In this document: positions 16,520-24,496 of the stretch, one piece after another
Layout of the letters: each line of letters begins with the position of its first letter
How positions within the stretch are numbered: the first letter of the stretch is position 1
Origin: Lautropia dentalis
Lineage (GTDB): Bacteria > Pseudomonadota > Gammaproteobacteria > Burkholderiales > Burkholderiaceae_E
Length of the DNA: 64,000 nt
Direction of reading: 5' to 3'
NCBI RefSeq assembly: GCF_003892345.1
Contig: NZ_RRUE01000001.1
Coordinates: 1,504,078-1,568,077, forward strand
The notes under the pieces: model-generated
Told to the model about the DNA's origin: nothing
Seen by the model: the letters and a program-made list of their open reading frames with translations, nothing else
Databases searched by the model: none
Position numbers and translations under genes: made by a program

Positions 16520-17576
16520 GAGCTATAACGTAACGATTTCACCCAGCGGCAAGCAGTTCGAGGTGGATGCCGAGACCTCGGTGCTGGAAGCCGCGCTGGA
16601 TGCGGGCATCGTGCTGCCCTATGGGTGCAAGAACGGGGCCTGCGGTTCGTGCAAGTCGCTGGTCACGGAGGGTAGTGTAGTGCAGGGCGACCATCAGGCG
16701 TCGGCCCTGTCGTCATCCGAGATCACCCAGGGCTATGCGCTGCTGTGCACGGCCAAAGCCACGTCGGATCTGCAGATCGAAGCCACGGTGGTGGCCGGGG
16801 CAGGCACCATTCCGGTGCGCAAGCTGCCGGTGCGGGTGCGCAGCATCGGGCCGCTGGCGGCGGATGTGCGATGTATCCGCCTGCAGCTGCCGTTCAACGA
16901 GCGGCTGCAGTATCTGCCCGGCCAGTACGTGGACCTGATCTTCCCGGATGGGGTGCGCCGCAGCTATTCCATGGCCACGGCGCCCGACACGCTGGCCGAT
17001 GTGGAGCTGCACATCCGTCATCTGCCGGGCGGCCATTTCACCGACCGGGTGTTCGGGGTGGGGCCGCGACCGGCGTTGAGGGAGCGCGAGATCTTTCGCA
17101 TGGAAGGCCCGTTCGGCACCTTCTTCCTGCGCGAGGAGAGCGAGCGGCCGGTGGTGCTGCTGGCCAGCGGCACGGGTTTTGCGCCCATCAAGGCCATTGT
17201 CGAGCGTATTGCGGCGCTGCAGGCCAATGGCCAGTTCAGCCGTCCGGTGCGTCTGTACTGGGGGGGGCGCCGCCCGGCGGACCTGTATCACGATGCGCTC
17301 TGCCGCCAGTGGGAACGGGAGCTGCAGCACTTTACCTACATCCCCGTGCTGTCCGACGCTACGCCGGCCGATGCCTGGCAGGGTCGTACCGGCTTCGTGC
17401 ACCAGGCGGTGATGGCCGACCTGCCATCGATGGCCGACTGGGAGGTCTATGCCTGCGGTGCCCCCATCATGGTGGAATCCGCGCGGCGCGACTTCGTGGC
17501 CCAGTGCGGGCTGGATGGCGCAAACTTCTACGCCGATGCCTTCACCTCCGAGGCAGACCGGGCGAAAGCGGCGTAA
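16518..17576 (+). CDS. 2Fe-2S ferredoxin/NAD(P)H flavin oxidoreductase (CDP-6-deoxyglucoseen reductase-like)
   Basis: 352 residues. N-terminal plant-type ferredoxin domain with CKNGACGSCK and a later ALLC (four cluster Cys). It is followed by an FNR module: RRSYSMATAP binds FAD, GGHFTDRVF follows, and LLASGTGFAPIKAIVERI binds NAD(P)H, with a C-terminal EVYACGAPIMVESARRDF. These proteins pass electrons from NAD(P)H to partner oxygenases or reductases; betaproteobacteria often label this gene AscD/CDP-6-deoxy-delta-3,4-glucoseen reductase without proof. No oxygenase gene is adjacent, so the partner is unknown. Divergent start overlaps that of the SDR gene. Confidence 0.9.
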   Translation: MSYNVTISPSGKQFEVDAETSVLEAALDAGIVLPYGCKNGACGSCKSLVTEGSVVQGDHQASALSSSEITQGYALLCTAKATSDLQIEATVVAGAGTIPVRKLPVRVRSIGPLAADVRCIRLQLPFNERLQYLPGQYVDLIFPDGVRRSYSMATAPDTLADVELHIRHLPGGHFTDRVFGVGPRPALREREIFRMEGPFGTFFLREESERPVVLLASGTGFAPIKAIVERIAALQANGQFSRPVRLYWGGRRPADLYHDALCRQWERELQHFTYIPVLSDATPADAWQGRTGFVHQAVMADLPSMADWEVYACGAPIMVESARRDFVAQCGLDGANFYADAFTSEADRAKAA

Positions 17577-17728
17577 ACCGCCGGTTTTTGCCCGCCGGCT
17601 CCCTGTCGGCTACGGGTCACCTGCGCACGGTCTCGCACGCTTTGCTGTAATCTCTTCTCCGTCCCGTTCGACCAAGTGGATATCGGGCCTCCATCGTGGC
17701 GGCCCCCATCCTCTCAGGGGAGAAGATC

Positions 17729-19429
17729 ATGAAGAGACTGTTCACCCCCAGAAACCTGCTTCTGGTGGTGCTGCTGGTGTTGATGTTCCTGGCTTTCTTT
17801 GGTGGCATACCCAGTGCGGGCAGCAATCCGCTGGCGCTGGGGACGGCCGGTGCGGCGGGCAAGGGTGCCGACCAGCCGGGCAGCGAGCTGCCGCCGGGGC
17901 TCAAGGGTACGCCGCTGGCCTATCTGTCCAAACTGCAGGACGTGCAGGGCAAGCCGGCTACGTCCTACATCAAGGCGGGCAGGCCCACGCTGGTGAAGTT
18001 CTGGGCCAGCTGGTGCCCGCTGTGTCTGGCCGAGCTGGCCGACACCAATGCCTGGGCGGCCGACAAACGCTTTGCTGGTGCCAATCTGGTCACGCTGGCC
18101 TCGCCCGGCTTTCTGCGCGAAAAGCCGGCCGGTGAGTTCACCACCTGGTATTCGGCCCTCGTCAGGGACTATCCGCACATGCCGGTGCTGGTGGACAATG
18201 GTGGTCTGCTGGCGCGGCAGCTGGGCGTGAAGGTCTATCCGTCCTGGGTGGTGCTGAATGAAGACGGGGCCGTGGTGCGCGTCATCCGTGGCCGCATCAC
18301 CGAGGCGCAGGCGCTGGCCATCATCGACAATCCCGAAGAGGCCGATATCTCCCGTCTGGCGCCTTCTGCGCAGACCTACTATCAACCCGACTCCAAAAAA
18401 TCGGACAAAGTCATGAACACCAAAACCATCTATCTGGCCGGTGGCTGCTTCTGGGGCGTGGAAGCGTATTTTCAGCGCATTCCGGGTGTGGTGGATGCCG
18501 TGTCGGGCTACGCCAACGGCCACACCAGAAACCCCAGTTACGAGGACGTAATCCGTGGCGCCGGCCATGCCGAAACGGTGAAGGTGACCTACGATGCCGA
18601 CCGTCTGAGCCTGGACGATATCCTGCAATACTATTTCCGCATCATCGACCCGACCAGCCTGAACAAGCAGGGCAATGACCGCGGTGCGCAGTACCGTACC
18701 GGCGTGTACTACACGGACCCTGCCGAGCAGGCCGTCATCCAGCGTGCGCTGGAAGCCGAGCAGAAAAAATACAGCCGCCCACTGGTGGTGGAAAACCAGC
18801 CGCTCCAGAACTTCTATGACGCCGAGGAATACCATCAGGACTACCTGATGAAAAACCCCAACGGCTACTGCCATATCGATGTGCGCAAGGCCGACGAGCC
18901 GCTGCCCGGCAAACAGGCTGGCAATCCTGCACAGGCCGGCGTGCGGGCGGATGCAGGCAATGCGGCAAACAAGGGTTTTGATGCGGCTTCCTACCAGAAA
19001 CCGTCCGATGCCGACCTGAAATCGAAGCTCACGGCCGAGCAGTATCGGGTGACGCAGCAGGCCGGCACCGAGCGCGCCTTCACGCACGAGTACGACCACC
19101 TGTTCGCGCCCGGCATCTATGTGGACGTGGTGAGTGGCGAGCCGCTGTTCAGCTCGAAGGACAAGTTCGATTCCGGCTGCGGCTGGCCCAGCTTCACGAA
19201 GCCCATCGAAAAGTCGGCCGTAACCGAACACCGGGATACCAGCTTCAACATGATCCGCACCGAGGTGCGCAGCCATGCGGCCAATTCGCACCTGGGCCAT
19301 GTGTTTCCCGACGGTCCGCGTGACAAGGGCGGCCTGCGCTACTGCATCAACGGGGCCAGCCTGCGCTTCATCCCGCTGGAAAAAATGCAGGAAGAGGGCT
19401 ATGGCAACCTGATCGATGCCGTGAAGTAA
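17729..19429 (+). CDS. msrAB: Thioredoxin-like/MsrA/MsrB trifunctional methionine sulfoxide reductase (PilB type)
   Basis: 566 residues. A membrane anchor ([17 protein letters not shown], about residues 10-26) leads into a periplasmic TlpA-like thioredoxin domain with [14 protein letters not shown]. MsrA follows ([11 protein letters not shown], about residue 240; the [14 protein letters not shown] block). MsrB is last, with [12 protein letters not shown] and catalytic RYCING. The layout equals Neisseria PilB, a periplasmic enzyme in which the thioredoxin domain recharges both reductases. The MsrB part lacks the usual zinc CxxC pairs, as in PilB ([13 protein letters not shown] in place of them). 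AGGGGAG precedes ATG 17729. A strong terminator follows at 19510. Confidence 0.95.
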   Translation: MKRLFTPRNLLLVVLLVLMFLAFFGGIPSAGSNPLALGTAGAAGKGADQPGSELPPGLKGTPLAYLSKLQDVQGKPATSYIKAGRPTLVKFWASWCPLCLAELADTNAWAADKRFAGANLVTLASPGFLREKPAGEFTTWYSALVRDYPHMPVLVDNGGLLARQLGVKVYPSWVVLNEDGAVVRVIRGRITEAQALAIIDNPEEADISRLAPSAQTYYQPDSKKSDKVMNTKTIYLAGGCFWGVEAYFQRIPGVVDAVSGYANGHTRNPSYEDVIRGAGHAETVKVTYDADRLSLDDILQYYFRIIDPTSLNKQGNDRGAQYRTGVYYTDPAEQAVIQRALEAEQKKYSRPLVVENQPLQNFYDAEEYHQDYLMKNPNGYCHIDVRKADEPLPGKQAGNPAQAGVRADAGNAANKGFDAASYQKPSDADLKSKLTAEQYRVTQQAGTERAFTHEYDHLFAPGIYVDVVSGEPLFSSKDKFDSGCGWPSFTKPIEKSAVTEHRDTSFNMIRTEVRSHAANSHLGHVFPDGPRDKGGLRYCINGASLRFIPLEKMQEEGYGNLIDAVK

Positions 19430-19509
19430 ACAGCGCGGGCGTGCGGGTGCCCATCAGTTTCTGTCAGGGCTCCCGGTATGCGCGCAGCCGGGCAAGTGTA
19501 CCTGTCAGC

Positions 19510-19558
19510 GGTGTGCCGTGTTCCAGAGGTTTCGACGGAATACGGCACACCATTTTTT
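19510..19558 (+). terminator. Intrinsic terminator after msrAB
   Basis: GGTGTGCCGT (19510-19519) and ACGGCACACC (19542-19551) form a perfect 10-bp stem with a 22-nt loop, followed by ATTTTTT. Another stem, CCTGTCAGAA with TTCTGGCAGG (about 19604-19651), reads toward the serine hydrolase side. Confidence 0.8.
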
Positions 19559-19667
19559 GAAGCTGCAGCGATGCGGGGTTGCGGTCGTTCAGGATGGAAC
19601 CTTCCTGTCAGAAAATAAAAATTCCTTTGGAAAAAGGCGTTCTGGCAGGATGAGGCTGCCTCGTTGA

Positions 19668-21047
19668 TTATTTCCCTGGGGAACCGTTTACCGCAGCGTA
19701 TACGGCATCGACCACATCCGTCGTGAATGGGCCGTTCATGCCTTCCACCGAGGTGTTGGTGAAGGCCACCACCGCCACGTCCTTCACCGGATCGTAGAAC
19801 CAGTGGTGGCCGTACACGCCGCCCCACTGCAGCGTACCGCGGCTCATCGGGGTGTGGGCCCTGGCGGGGTCATCCAGCACGGCCCAGCCATAGCCCCAGC
19901 TCCAGCCCGGTTTCATGAAGTCCAGCCAGGCAGGGTTGACATGCGGCTGCATCATTCGCGCGACCGTTTCCGGTTTCAGCACGCGCTTCTGCGCCCCGGG
20001 CCGCAGGCTGAGCAGGAATTTCATGAAATCCGGCGCTGTGCCCACCATGCCGCCGCCGCCCGACGGATAGCCCTGCCTTTTCCAGACATGGTCGTTGTCG
20101 AAGTTCAGGATGCCGCTGCCGGTGTCCAGTGTGTCCTGTGCCTGCATGCGGATGGCCGCGCGGATGCGGGGCGCGGCGCGTGCCGCCTCTGCATGGTTGT
20201 CATCATGCCTGCTGTCGCTGCTGTGCGTGCTGCCGTCGCTGGTTTGTTTGTCGCCGTTGCTGCTGTGTGTGTTGCTGCCACTGGCGTTCGTGCCGTTGCG
20301 GCCGGAGGTGGGTGCCGTGGCACTGTCCTTTGCCGGTGCATCCTTGTAGGGCACGGCCAGCCGATCCGGGTCGGTCACGGCAAAGCCGGTGTCCTTCATG
20401 CCCAGCGGGCCTGTCACGGTTTCACGTACGATGTCGGGCAGTGACTGGTGGGTTTCGGCCTCCATCGCGCCGCCCAGCACGTCGATGGACAGCGAATAGC
20501 GCCAGCCCTTGCCCGGCTCGTAAACCAGCGGCACGCTGCCCAGCCGTTTGAGGTTTTCGGCCAGACTGATGTCCATGTTCAGCCCGTCCGATACTTTGGC
20601 ACGTGCGTACGGGCTGTTCCTGTCTTCCATGAAGCTGTAGCTGAGTCCGCTGGTGTGGGTGATCAGCTGCTCGATGGTGATGGTGGGGCGACGAGGTTCT
20701 GCTGTCTCTGTCTGCGTCGCCTGGGCTGCCTGGGGGGCTCTGGGCCGGAAATCCGGCAGCCAGCGGGTGACGGGGGCCTGCAGCGGCAGCCTGCCTTCTT
20801 CTTCCAGCCGCATGGCGGCGGCGGTCACCATTGGCTTGGTGACCGAGGACAGGCGGAAAATGGTGTCCGGCTGCATCGGCTTTTTCGCTTCGCGGTCGGC
20901 CCAGCCGGCGGCGCGCTGGTAGACGATCTGGCCGTGGTGGGCTACCAGCACGACGGTGCCGACGATGCGTTCTTCCTGCACCGCCTGGGTGATGACGGTG
21001 TCGAGGGTATCGAACGTCGGGGCGGGGGGATGGTCGGCAGGCATCAT
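19668..21047 (-). CDS. Serine hydrolase, beta-lactamase/class C (EstB-like) family
   Basis: 459 residues, GGAG about 8 nt before ATG 21047. The SxxK motif is in IFRLSSVTKPMVTAAAM (nucleophile Ser and Lys); the tyrosine motif is in GWRYSLSIDVLGGAMEA; PLGMKDTGFAV and GGVYGHHWFYDP are the later family landmarks. Such proteins are esterases, penicillin-binding-like peptidases or beta-lactamases; without a signal peptide a cytoplasmic esterase role is more likely. A Ser/Asn/Gly/His-rich insertion of about 45 residues (near residue 240) separates otherwise conserved parts. Divergent from a TetR-type gene that may control it. Confidence 0.88.
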   Translation of the reverse strand: MMPADHPPAPTFDTLDTVITQAVQEERIVGTVVLVAHHGQIVYQRAAGWADREAKKPMQPDTIFRLSSVTKPMVTAAAMRLEEEGRLPLQAPVTRWLPDFRPRAPQAAQATQTETAEPRRPTITIEQLITHTSGLSYSFMEDRNSPYARAKVSDGLNMDISLAENLKRLGSVPLVYEPGKGWRYSLSIDVLGGAMEAETHQSLPDIVRETVTGPLGMKDTGFAVTDPDRLAVPYKDAPAKDSATAPTSGRNGTNASGSNTHSSNGDKQTSDGSTHSSDSRHDDNHAEAARAAPRIRAAIRMQAQDTLDTGSGILNFDNDHVWKRQGYPSGGGGMVGTAPDFMKFLLSLRPGAQKRVLKPETVARMMQPHVNPAWLDFMKPGWSWGYGWAVLDDPARAHTPMSRGTLQWGGVYGHHWFYDPVKDVAVVAFTNTSVEGMNGPFTTDVVDAVYAAVNGSPGK

Positions 21048-21111
21048 GGTGAGGCTCCTTCTGTGTTGGTGTCGCGTGGCGATTCGCAGGACCGTTCGTC
21101 GTCCGTGGCGT

Positions 21112-21156
21112 TTCGCAGGCTTCGCAATGTTTGCAGGATTTGCAGGGGTTGCAGGG
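21112..21156. repeat. 9-bp tandem repeat, five copies, between hydrolase and TetR genes
   Basis: Five adjacent nonamers: TTCGCAGGC, TTCGCAATG, TTTGCAGGA, TTTGCAGGG, GTTGCAGGG (21112-21156). They lie in the 228-bp divergent promoter region, so they could act as a regulatory iteron or spacer. The right part of the region (about 21205-21275) is AT-richer and probably holds both promoters. Confidence 0.7.
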
Positions 21157-21275
21157 GGGCAGTCGGCGGGAGGCAGATCTGCCCGTGGCTGACCCCTTCA
21201 GCTTTGTATGGAATAATCACATCGATCGTTCCGGAAATCTACGCCATCGATCTGGATAATTCAAGAGTGGTCGTT

Positions 21276-22055
21276 ATGAAAAAGGGTGGGCAGTCGGACG
21301 CTGCTTCCAATGGGCTGTCCGTCGTTCCTGGTGGGCTGTCACGGACGGACCGCCCGCAGGCACCGGATCAGGTGTCAGCGCCGGATGCCAGCCCGGGGAG
21401 AGCGGGCTCACATCAGATGGAGGCGTCATCGAGGGAGGGGGCATCCGGCAGGCCCGCGCGCCGCCGGGGGCGACCGCCGGCCTTCGATCGGGAGACGGTG
21501 CTGCATCAGGCCACGCTGACCTTCTGGAAGCTGGGCTACGAGGGCGCCTCGATTGCCGACCTGACGGCGGCCATGGGCATCACACCGCAGAGCCTGTATG
21601 CGGCCTTCGGCTCGAAATCGGGGCTGTACCGGGAGGTGTTGGCGCATTACCAGCGAGTGTTCGGTGCGGCGTCGGTGCAGGCGCTGGAACAGCCGTCGGC
21701 GCTGGCCGGGTTCACGCAGATGCTGCGCCGCTCAGCGACGGCCTTCAGCCGGCCGGATCTGCCACGTGGCTGCATGGTGTCCACGGCCACGCTGCGCTGT
21801 GCCCGTGAGCACCAGGCGGAGGCCGATCATGTGGCGGCACTGCGCAATGCGGCCGTGGCCATGTTCGAGCGCCGTATCCGTGCCGCCATCGGGGCGGGTG
21901 AGTTCAGGCCGGATACCGACGCTGCGGCGCTGGCCCGCTTCATCGGGGCAATGATCCAGGGCATGTCTATCCAGGCGCAGGATGGCGCCACGGAGGAAGA
22001 ACTGCTGGCGCTGGCCGAGGTGGCGGTCGGATTATTGGAGGAGAGATCTGTATGA
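21276..22055 (+). CDS. TetR/AcrR-family transcriptional regulator
   Basis: 259 residues from ATG 21276; about 60 Ser/Gly/Arg-rich residues precede the DNA-binding part. RRRGRPPAFDRETVLHQATL, then WKLGYEGASIADLTAAMGIT and PQSLYAAFGSKSGLYREVL form a typical TetR HTH. The C-terminal half (DLPRGCMVSTATLRCA, IGAMIQGMSIQAQDGAT) fits the TetR_C ligand domain. Divergent from the serine hydrolase gene; binding there is an inference. Overlaps the following small gene by 4 bp (ATGA). Confidence 0.9.
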   Translation: MKKGGQSDAASNGLSVVPGGLSRTDRPQAPDQVSAPDASPGRAGSHQMEASSREGASGRPARRRGRPPAFDRETVLHQATLTFWKLGYEGASIADLTAAMGITPQSLYAAFGSKSGLYREVLAHYQRVFGAASVQALEQPSALAGFTQMLRRSATAFSRPDLPRGCMVSTATLRCAREHQAEADHVAALRNAAVAMFERRIRAAIGAGEFRPDTDAAALARFIGAMIQGMSIQAQDGATEEELLALAEVAVGLLEERSV

Positions 22056-22234
22056 GAAAGCAGGAAACCTGCGAAGGGTATGCTGTGGAGACGTTTCTTC
22101 GACTATTGGCTCGTGATATTGAACAGGGGCGAAATCTTCGGGACATTCCCGCCTATCTATTGGCCCCTGATGTCCAGACGGAGAATCACCCTGTCGATCC
22201 CGATGATGAAATCATGGGAGAGGTCGCGCTGTGA
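22052..22234 (+). CDS. Small acidic hypothetical protein coupled to the TetR gene
   Basis: 60 residues: MRKQETCEGYAVETFLRLLA and a C-terminal acidic tail NHPVDPDDEIMGEVAL. Not recognised. It could be an orphan antitoxin-like protein because of length, acidity and a helical N-half, but no toxin is adjacent. The ATGA overlap with the TetR stop supports real translation. Codon use is less GC-rich than in the preceding gene. Confidence 0.5.
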   Translation: MRKQETCEGYAVETFLRLLARDIEQGRNLRDIPAYLLAPDVQTENHPVDPDDEIMGEVAL

Positions 22235-22288
22235 AGCTTCGGGCTGGCATGCACTCGTGGCCCGCTACCAGATGATGTTCCTCACATG

Positions 22289-22374
22289 AAAAAAGCCCGG
22301 ACCGAAGTCCGGGCAAAAACCAACCAGGGAGGAATTCAGCAAGGGGCCCGCGCGGGCCCTCGTTGTTGCTGAAC
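22289..22374 (-). ncRNA. Candidate small RNA with anti-Shine-Dalgarno loop
   Basis: On the minus strand a promoter-like pair GCGACA (22403-22408) and TAGAAT (22381-22386), 16 bp apart, is followed by a stem TTCAGCAA/TTGCTGAA (22366-22373 with 22335-22342) enclosing the palindrome GGGCCCGCGCGGGCCC (22344-22359). Then comes a single-stranded CU-rich stretch UUCCUCCCUGG (22324-22334), which is complementary to Shine-Dalgarno sequences, and last a terminator GCCCGGAC-TTCG-GTCCGGGC with six T (22289-22314). This is the architecture of a trans-acting, Hfq-type sRNA of about 86 nt. No homologue is recognised; it might instead be an attenuator or plain terminator. The rest of 22235-22856 shows no supportable gene. 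Confidence 0.5.
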
Positions 22375-22856
22375 AACGACATTCTATCGACAGTTCATGA
22401 TGTGTCGCGGAAATGCGTCACGCGGGCCGCTCGAGCGGATGGGTGGTGGTCGCCTGGCCGCCATCCTCGCCCAGGTGGGCCCGTTTTGCTTTGGCAGGCG
22501 GATCAGTTTCTCATTGGCGGTGACACGTATCAGGCAGGAGAACCTCATCCGGGCCATGCCAAAGGGAAGATGGACGGGGCCGGCTGGGTGGACATGGCGG
22601 AAGGCACCATCCCGCTCATGTTCAAGGCATGAATCAACAAAGCGTGAATGAACAGATCCACGCCACGTACCGGGTGCCGCCTGCCGCCCTGCGGGCAACC
22701 GCCCGGCACCGGATGGCTGCAGGTTGCGCCGGCCGGCTCTATGCTGCAGAAGCCCGGTGATTTGCCCGGCGCCGTCCTGCACGCCTCCATCAGGGAACGC
22801 GTCCATGGCGTGCGTCAGGGCCGCACCGGAACGATCCAATGACAGAGGGATGCTCT

Positions 22857-23105
22857 ATGTGGCTGGTCTGGTGCGGCGCGCTGCTGCTGGTACTGAAGTG
22901 GTTCGAGGTGGATCCGGTGGCCACCTGGAGCTGGTGGTGGATTCTGGCACCGCTGGCGGCCGCGTTCGTGTGGTTTGAGTTCTTCGAGCGGATGTTCGGC
23001 CGTGACCGTCGCCAGGTCGAGATGGCCGAATACGAGAAGCGCGCCAAACAGCGTGTGGCCGATACCTTCGAGGGTTTCCGCAAGGGGCGCGCCGGCCGTT
23101 CCTGA
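22857..23105 (+). CDS. Small Trp-rich membrane protein (TIGR04438 family)
   Basis: 82 residues beginning MWLVWCGALLLVLKWFEVDP, then VATWSWWWILAPLAAAFVWF, giving two hydrophobic segments with many Trp and a charged C-terminal tail (RRQVEMAEYEKRAKQRVAD). This is the short Trp-rich protein family widespread in Burkholderiales, function unknown. ATG 22857 is preferred over 22839 because the hydrophobic segment begins there and GAGGGA precedes it. Confidence 0.8.
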   Translation: MWLVWCGALLLVLKWFEVDPVATWSWWWILAPLAAAFVWFEFFERMFGRDRRQVEMAEYEKRAKQRVADTFEGFRKGRAGRS

Positions 23106-23417
23106 GCCGGTGCATTGCCAACGTTGCCCTGCCTGGCGAAGCGGCCTGTTTTGCCTGTTGTGAGAGTATTCTGTCGGCCACGGCTGAGGCCAACGCGGGG
23201 AGGAATGATGCCATGATTCACCCTGCAGCATGGACTTCGGCGGGAGACTGCATGTTCAGCACCTGATGTGGGTGCTGCGGGGGGGCAGAGGGGCAGCCCG
23301 TCCCCCGGCACCTGCCCGTCAAAGCATGTCAGAATTGCGTGCATGAAGCGGCCGTCTGTTGGACCGCTGCCCGGTGCGGTGCAACTCGCCGGGCTGTGCT
23401 TTCTTCTTCTCCCCGAC
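23106..23417. other. Gene-free stretch before lgt
   Basis: 312 bp. The frame of lgt is open leftward to 23268, but no conserved residues occur before MLTHPQFDP. Nothing else supportable was seen apart from weak -10-like TATTCT near 23168. Confidence 0.5.
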
Positions 23418-24227
23418 ATGCTCACTCATCCCCAGTTCGATCCCGTTGCCCTGCAGATCGGTCCGCTGGCCATTCGCTGGTATGGGCTGATGTATCTGGT
23501 GGCCTTCACGCAGTTCCTGCTGCTGGGCCGCATGCGCATCGCGCAGCGCCAGCCCGGCCAGCCGCTGTACGGCCTCACCGGCAAGGACATCGAAGACCTG
23601 ATGTTCTACGGGGTGCTGGGCGCCGTGATCGGCGGCCGGCTGGGCCATGTGCTCTTCTACGGGCTGCCGTACTACCTCAGCAACCCGCTGCACATTTTCT
23701 ATGTGTGGGAAGGGGGCATGGCCTTTCATGGCGGGCTGGTTGGCGTGCTGCTGTCGTGCGCGCTGTTTGCCCGTCGCCATGGCCTGAAGTGGCTGGACCT
23801 GATGGATTTCGTGGCGCCGCTGGTGCCGCTGGGGCTGGCGGCTGGCCGGCTGGGCAATTTCATCAATGGTGAGCTGTGGGGCCGGGTCACGGATGTGCCC
23901 TGGGGCATGGTGTTTCCGCAGTCGGGCAGCATGCTGCCACGCCATCCGTCGCAGCTGTATGAGCTGGCGGCCGAAGGGCTGCTGATGTTCGTGGTGCTGT
24001 GGCTGTATTCGCGCAGGCCCCGGCCTACCGGCGCAGTGAGTGGGCTGTTTCTGCTGGGCTACGGGCTCTGCCGCTTTCTGGTCGAGTATGTGCGCGAGCC
24101 GGACGATGGTTTCTGGGGGCCGTTCACGGCCGGCCAGGCGCTCACGCTGCCGATGCTGGTGTTTGGCGCCTGGCTGATGTGGCGGGCCGGGCGCGGCGCA
24201 GGGGCACAGGAACGGACAGCGCCATGA
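23418..24227 (+). CDS. lgt: Prolipoprotein diacylglyceryl transferase
   Basis: 269 residues. [20 protein letters not shown] and [10 protein letters not shown] are the N-terminal landmarks; [29 protein letters not shown] (with the essential His) and the Lgt signature [14 protein letters not shown] follow; ends with [12 protein letters not shown]. Seven or so membrane segments. Lgt attaches diacylglycerol to the lipobox cysteine of prelipoproteins, the first step of lipoprotein maturation. Start ATG 23418 is chosen from family alignment memory. Confidence 0.96.
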   Translation: MLTHPQFDPVALQIGPLAIRWYGLMYLVAFTQFLLLGRMRIAQRQPGQPLYGLTGKDIEDLMFYGVLGAVIGGRLGHVLFYGLPYYLSNPLHIFYVWEGGMAFHGGLVGVLLSCALFARRHGLKWLDLMDFVAPLVPLGLAAGRLGNFINGELWGRVTDVPWGMVFPQSGSMLPRHPSQLYELAAEGLLMFVVLWLYSRRPRPTGAVSGLFLLGYGLCRFLVEYVREPDDGFWGPFTAGQALTLPMLVFGAWLMWRAGRGAGAQERTAP

Positions 24228-24268
24228 CACGCACCAGGGGCGGCCGCCATGGGGGCGCTCCGTGGATG

Positions 24269-24466
24269 TCAGCCTGCCCGGGCGATGTCCGCTTCGATCA
24301 GCATGCGGACATAGCGGGTATACGGAATTCCCTTGCTGGCTGCCCTGGCCTTGAGCGCGTCCAGTAGCCCCAAGGGAATCCGCATGTGCAGGGCGGCTTC
24401 CTTGCGGGCAATCTCGATGTGAGAACCCCCGGCCGGGAAGCGTCGAGGCTTTCCGGCAGGGGGCAT
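24269..24466 (-). CDS. Orphan ribbon-helix-helix protein (BrnA/CopG-like)
   Basis: 65 residues. LHMRIPLGLLDALKARAASK followed by GIPYTRYVRMLIEADIA is an RHH DNA-binding domain as in BrnA-type antitoxins. In brnTA operons the toxin gene comes directly upstream, but here the upstream gene on the same strand is the giant repeat protein, whose stop codon is 30 bp away. AGGAG lies 15 nt before ATG 24466, longer than ideal. It may be an orphan antitoxin or a regulator of the giant gene. Confidence 0.65.
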   Translation of the reverse strand: MPPAGKPRRFPAGGSHIEIARKEAALHMRIPLGLLDALKARAASKGIPYTRYVRMLIEADIARAG

Positions 24467-24496
24467 GGTCGGTTTGGCCAGCTCCTGTGTGCCGGC

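Noticed and set aside
22363..22839. Open frames on both strands between the sRNA candidate and the Trp-rich gene
   Set aside because: No ribosome-binding sites, no motifs, and residue make-up typical of random GC-rich frames.
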